Source: a bacterium (GTDB lineage Bacteria > Margulisbacteria > Marinamargulisbacteria > SXXA01). Taken from it: a stretch of 10,169 bases of DNA. Position 1 is the stretch's first letter. Every line of letters starts with the position of its first letter. Shown here piece by piece: positions 7,746-10,169 of the stretch. The notes beneath the pieces were generated by a model, which saw only the letters and a list, made by a program, of their open reading frames with translations, made no database searches and had not been told where the DNA came from. The position numbers and the translations under genes were made by a program. The stretch covers positions 1-10,169 of the forward strand of contig RGUG01000028.1 of the NCBI GenBank assembly GCA_010027915.1, read 5' to 3'.

Positions 7746-8536
7746 GTGCACGTCATTGGGTCTCGGAACAAATCGTTACCGCTGGCACCACCATTTCGTA
7801 TCACATCACCATTACCCCACCCCTACACGAGGACCCGTTTGGTTCGTGGGTGCTACCCCCGGCGTTGTGTCACGTGAAACGTTTCGCCCACCATACCCCT
7901 ACCCATTCGAGTTGGACCGCATGGATGATCCCCCTTAAAGAGGGCACCTTTTTTATCCCCAGTCGGTCGGTTCAACCCGCTGATGGCCCCCTTATTCAGC
8001 TGCCCGCCCTTCCCATTCAGGTGTTACCGCCTCCCACCGGTTATGTCATCAACGCCCCATTCGATTGGGTCTGGCCCCCCCTTTCCCTCATGCCATGGAT
8101 AGGGGGAAGTCTGTTCATGGTGATGGGCATGGTGTGGGTCTTGGCCATGCGATACCGGCCTTTCACACCGGCACCGACCCACACCCTATCCCCACCCGAT
8201 GAATCCGGCTTATCATCCAATCTGCTCACCTTATTGGACACCCTCAACGAACACGCCCTGTCCCCCACTGCGTCATTACCCGACCGGCACCAATTGCGAC
8301 ACTTGTTTCGACAGGTGATCACCGAACGATATGGGCTTGATCCTCAATGGGACATTCCCCATCTGGCGGCCCTCTTGGGGGACCCATTGGACCACGACAC
8401 CCTGACTGTTTTGGGTCATGCATCAATGCAGTTTGATCGTGCCGCATTTTCTAATCACCCCTTCACACGATCGGAATGGATCCAAGCCATGATGCCCCTT
8501 CGTCGTTTGTTAACCCAATGGATACAACCCACATGA
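7742..8536 (+). CDS. BatD/DUF4381-like single-pass membrane protein
   Basis: A 264-residue protein in the slot that BatD-like or DUF4381 proteins occupy in MoxR-VWA clusters. Residues 1-100 look like a beta-rich domain: IVTAGTTISYHITIT (11-25) resembles the VTVGDPITYTLTV strand of BatD proteins. A hydrophobic segment at about 116-136 is the only membrane span and is followed by RYRP, suggesting a cytoplasmic C-terminus. Residues 155-264 are helical and resemble the post-membrane region of such proteins (LRHLFRQVITERYGL, then LAALLGD, then FDRAAFSNHPFTRSEW). No signal peptide precedes the N-terminal domain, although relatives usually have one. The frame is open upstream to 7571, but those residues lie inside the DUF58-like gene and do not form a signal peptide. 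I chose the ATG in the ATGA overlap at 7742-7745. There is no Shine-Dalgarno. Presumed to help assemble or anchor the VWA proteins (inference). Confidence 0.65.
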   Translation: MSARHWVSEQIVTAGTTISYHITITPPLHEDPFGSWVLPPALCHVKRFAHHTPTHSSWTAWMIPLKEGTFFIPSRSVQPADGPLIQLPALPIQVLPPPTGYVINAPFDWVWPPLSLMPWIGGSLFMVMGMVWVLAMRYRPFTPAPTHTLSPPDESGLSSNLLTLLDTLNEHALSPTASLPDRHQLRHLFRQVITERYGLDPQWDIPHLAALLGDPLDHDTLTVLGHASMQFDRAAFSNHPFTRSEWIQAMMPLRRLLTQWIQPT

Positions 8537-9525
8537 CCTGGCAATATCCGTGGTGCCTGTTGCTGTTGATACCCTTATGGCGATGGGCCTATCGTCGCCC
8601 ACGCCCTCTTCCTCATCTCATCTTGGCCTTTCCCTTTTGGGCGGCCGTGCCCACCGAGAGCAAAGGGGCCCGATGGATACGGTGGCAACGGATACGACTG
8701 GGCATGATTGGGACCCTTGGGTTGGTGGCCTTGGCATCTCCCGGTACCCATCAAACCCGCACCCAATGGGTACCCGATCAGTTGTCGATCGTGGTGGTGA
8801 TGGATACGTCGCGCAGCATGCTGGCCACCGATTTTAAACCCAATCGATTGGAACAAGCCAAAACCCTGACCCATCAACTTATTACCCAAACCCCCCACGC
8901 CCAATGGTCCGTGGTCGCCATGGGGGCTTATCCCCTTACCATGATCCCATTAACCATGGACCATGCGATGGTCCATACCCGCCTTCAAAGTCTCACACCC
9001 AGCCTGACCATTGAGGGTAGCCACCTTGGATTGGGAATCGGTACCGCATTAAAACGATTGAAGGCCAGTCGTGCCCCTCATCAATGGGTGGTGGTATGGA
9101 CCGATGGTACCGATACGGGGCCGTCAGCATTCACGCAATGGGCCGCCCAGCAGTGTAAGCAACAAGGGGTTCGCCTCGCGGTGATGGGGTTGTATCCCCC
9201 CCACAACCTGCCCATTCCACTGGGTAACCCCGAAAGCGGGCCCTATTATGAGCGACACCCCGATGGCACCCTTGTGTTACCCATGCGGCAGCTGGACGTG
9301 TTACACCGCATGGCCCAACACACAGGGGGTCGCTTTGAATCCGCTCACACGCCCACCGACGCCACCCGCATGATACAAGGCGTGCGGTCGGCATTTCCAC
9401 CCCCCCAAAAGGAAACGGTTCTACTTCGCTGGATCAGTTTTACCCCGTGGGTCCTGAGTCTGGCCTTGTGCCTGATGCTGGGCGAAATATTCAGCGGTAG
9501 CATCCGATGGCGCACCCTATCATGA
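8533..9525 (+). CDS. VWA-domain membrane protein, BatA-like
   Basis: A 330-residue protein with the BatA layout: a short hydrophobic helix at about 5-17, a second at about 54-69, a VWA domain (85-285) and a C-terminal helix at about 300-319. The MIDAS is present: DTSRS (91-95), Ser163 in EGSHLG at the usual Thr position, and Asp191 in WTDGTDTG. A Mg2+-dependent ligand or partner interaction is therefore plausible. Other family marks are FKPNRLEQAK (101-110), as in BatA DFxPNRLExAK, and TGGRF (264-268). Family members sit in the inner membrane and are thought to be handled by the MoxR ATPase of the same cluster. The start is the ATG in the ATGA overlap with the previous stop. An ATG at 8518 would add five residues. 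No Shine-Dalgarno is visible. The following gene again overlaps by ATGA. Confidence 0.88.
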   Translation: MTWQYPWCLLLLIPLWRWAYRRPRPLPHLILAFPFWAAVPTESKGARWIRWQRIRLGMIGTLGLVALASPGTHQTRTQWVPDQLSIVVVMDTSRSMLATDFKPNRLEQAKTLTHQLITQTPHAQWSVVAMGAYPLTMIPLTMDHAMVHTRLQSLTPSLTIEGSHLGLGIGTALKRLKASRAPHQWVVVWTDGTDTGPSAFTQWAAQQCKQQGVRLAVMGLYPPHNLPIPLGNPESGPYYERHPDGTLVLPMRQLDVLHRMAQHTGGRFESAHTPTDATRMIQGVRSAFPPPQKETVLLRWISFTPWVLSLALCLMLGEIFSGSIRWRTLS

Positions 9526-10169
9526 GTTGGGAATACCCCTGGATGGGAATGTGGCTCGTGGCTTGGATGGGTGGCATGGTCTTGTCATGGCGTCGATACC
9601 AACAGCTACGACGTGACATAGCCGAATGGACGGCATTGGGGATCGAATGGACCCAGTCATTGGACGCCCATCGCTGGGGTCGGTCCATGGTCATATGGGG
9701 TGTTGTGAGCCTGTGCATGATCATCAGTGGCATGGGCCCCCGCTGGTCCATGGTGTCCCAGACCCGTACGACGACTACCCCCGAAGGGCTGGCCATTGTA
9801 CTCGATACCTCCTTAAGCATGGCCGCCCAAGATGTGATCCCTTCGAGATGGGGGGTGGCCATGGCGTGGGCCCAAGCCGAAGCGGCCCGTTGTTCCGATT
9901 GTTGGGTGGGATTGGGAACGTTTGAAGGCATTTGGGATCCCATTGTTCCCCTTACCCGTGACCGTCCGTTTCTTCTTAAAAGCCTAGCCGGTTTACAGCC
10001 CGAACAACTGCCCATTCCGGGTACTGAACTGGCGAATGCCGTGGAGGTGGGTATCAGCCTATTGGCCCATTATCCCGGACCCAAACGCATGCTCATACTA
10101 TCGGATGGCGAAACCCATGGCACCGCTTATCGAGACGCCATCAAAGACGCTGTGTCACAAGGCATTCGA
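9522..10169 (+). CDS. VWA-domain membrane protein, BatB-like (cut by window end)
   Basis: The frame is open from the ATG in the ATGA overlap (9522-9525) to the last base, 216 codons with no stop, so the C-terminus lies outside the window. Two hydrophobic segments at about 6-22 and 54-72 come before a VWA domain. The MIDAS residues seen are DTSLS (95-99), Thr168 in PGTELA and Asp195 in LSDGE, all the classical positions. This is the second of two tandem VWA proteins, as BatA and BatB are in Bat clusters. In many clusters the second one carries TPR repeats after the VWA domain; whether this one does cannot be seen. N-terminal MSWEYPW resembles MTWQYPW of the gene before it, which fits a tandem duplication followed by divergence. 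Confidence 0.88.
   Translation, partial: MSWEYPWMGMWLVAWMGGMVLSWRRYQQLRRDIAEWTALGIEWTQSLDAHRWGRSMVIWGVVSLCMIISGMGPRWSMVSQTRTTTTPEGLAIVLDTSLSMAAQDVIPSRWGVAMAWAQAEAARCSDCWVGLGTFEGIWDPIVPLTRDRPFLLKSLAGLQPEQLPIPGTELANAVEVGISLLAHYPGPKRMLILSDGETHGTAYRDAIKDAVSQGIR

Noticed and set aside
8476..8532. Upstream start for the BatA-like protein
   Set aside because: ATG 8476 and 8518 overlap the previous gene with no Shine-Dalgarno, and the extra residues are not family-like; ATG 8533 follows the overlap pattern of the neighbours.

Overview
The window is a stretch of bacterial chromosome whose genes all lie on the + strand. It holds the two DNA gyrase genes (gyrB 1119-3101, gyrA 3117-5639). A tightly packed set follows: a MoxR-type AAA+ ATPase (5643-6977), a degenerate DUF58-like protein (6978-7745), a BatD-like membrane protein (7742-8536) and two von Willebrand factor A (VWA) membrane proteins resembling BatA and BatB (8533-9525, and 9522 to the window edge, where the second is cut). 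The standard genetic code is in use, since TGA ends three of these genes. G+C is roughly half by eye. GyrB is the short form (660 residues) without the large C-terminal insertion of Escherichia coli GyrB, so a gammaproteobacterium is unlikely. The phylum cannot be settled from what is seen here.

Region by region: bases 1-1118 carry no gene I can recognise. They are pyrimidine-rich in places and contain a terminator-like hairpin (609-638), a further inverted repeat (641-684) and, just before gyrB, an extended -10 promoter (1051-1059) followed by a clear ribosome binding site. gyrB and gyrA are separated by 15 bases and both have Shine-Dalgarno sequences. gyrA and moxR are separated by 3 bases. 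The later junctions are TAAATG and three successive ATGA overlaps. None of the genes after gyrA has a convincing Shine-Dalgarno sequence, so translation is probably coupled along the message. I see no intrinsic terminator between gyrA and moxR, so the whole set could be one transcript starting near base 1066.

How the genes fit together: GyrB and GyrA form the A2B2 gyrase that introduces negative supercoils. Both keep their key residues, and GyrA has the serine and aspartate usual at quinolone-sensitive positions. The other five genes have the order of the widespread MoxR-DUF58-BatD/DUF4381-VWA-VWA clusters (Bat, aerotolerance or stress-related). There a cytosplasmic MoxR ATPase is thought to act like a chaperone on VWA proteins anchored in the membrane. 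What is unusual is that the two VWA proteins keep metal-binding MIDAS motifs while their partners look eroded or remodelled. MoxR has Asp in place of the Walker B Glu, Thr in place of the sensor-1 Asn and a proline-rich N-terminal extension of about 130 residues. The DUF58 protein has lost its signature and its MIDAS. The BatD-like protein lacks a visible signal peptide. These proteins are also rich in His and Pro and very poor in Lys compared with the gyrase subunits. No mobile element, CRISPR array, tRNA or rRNA was seen.
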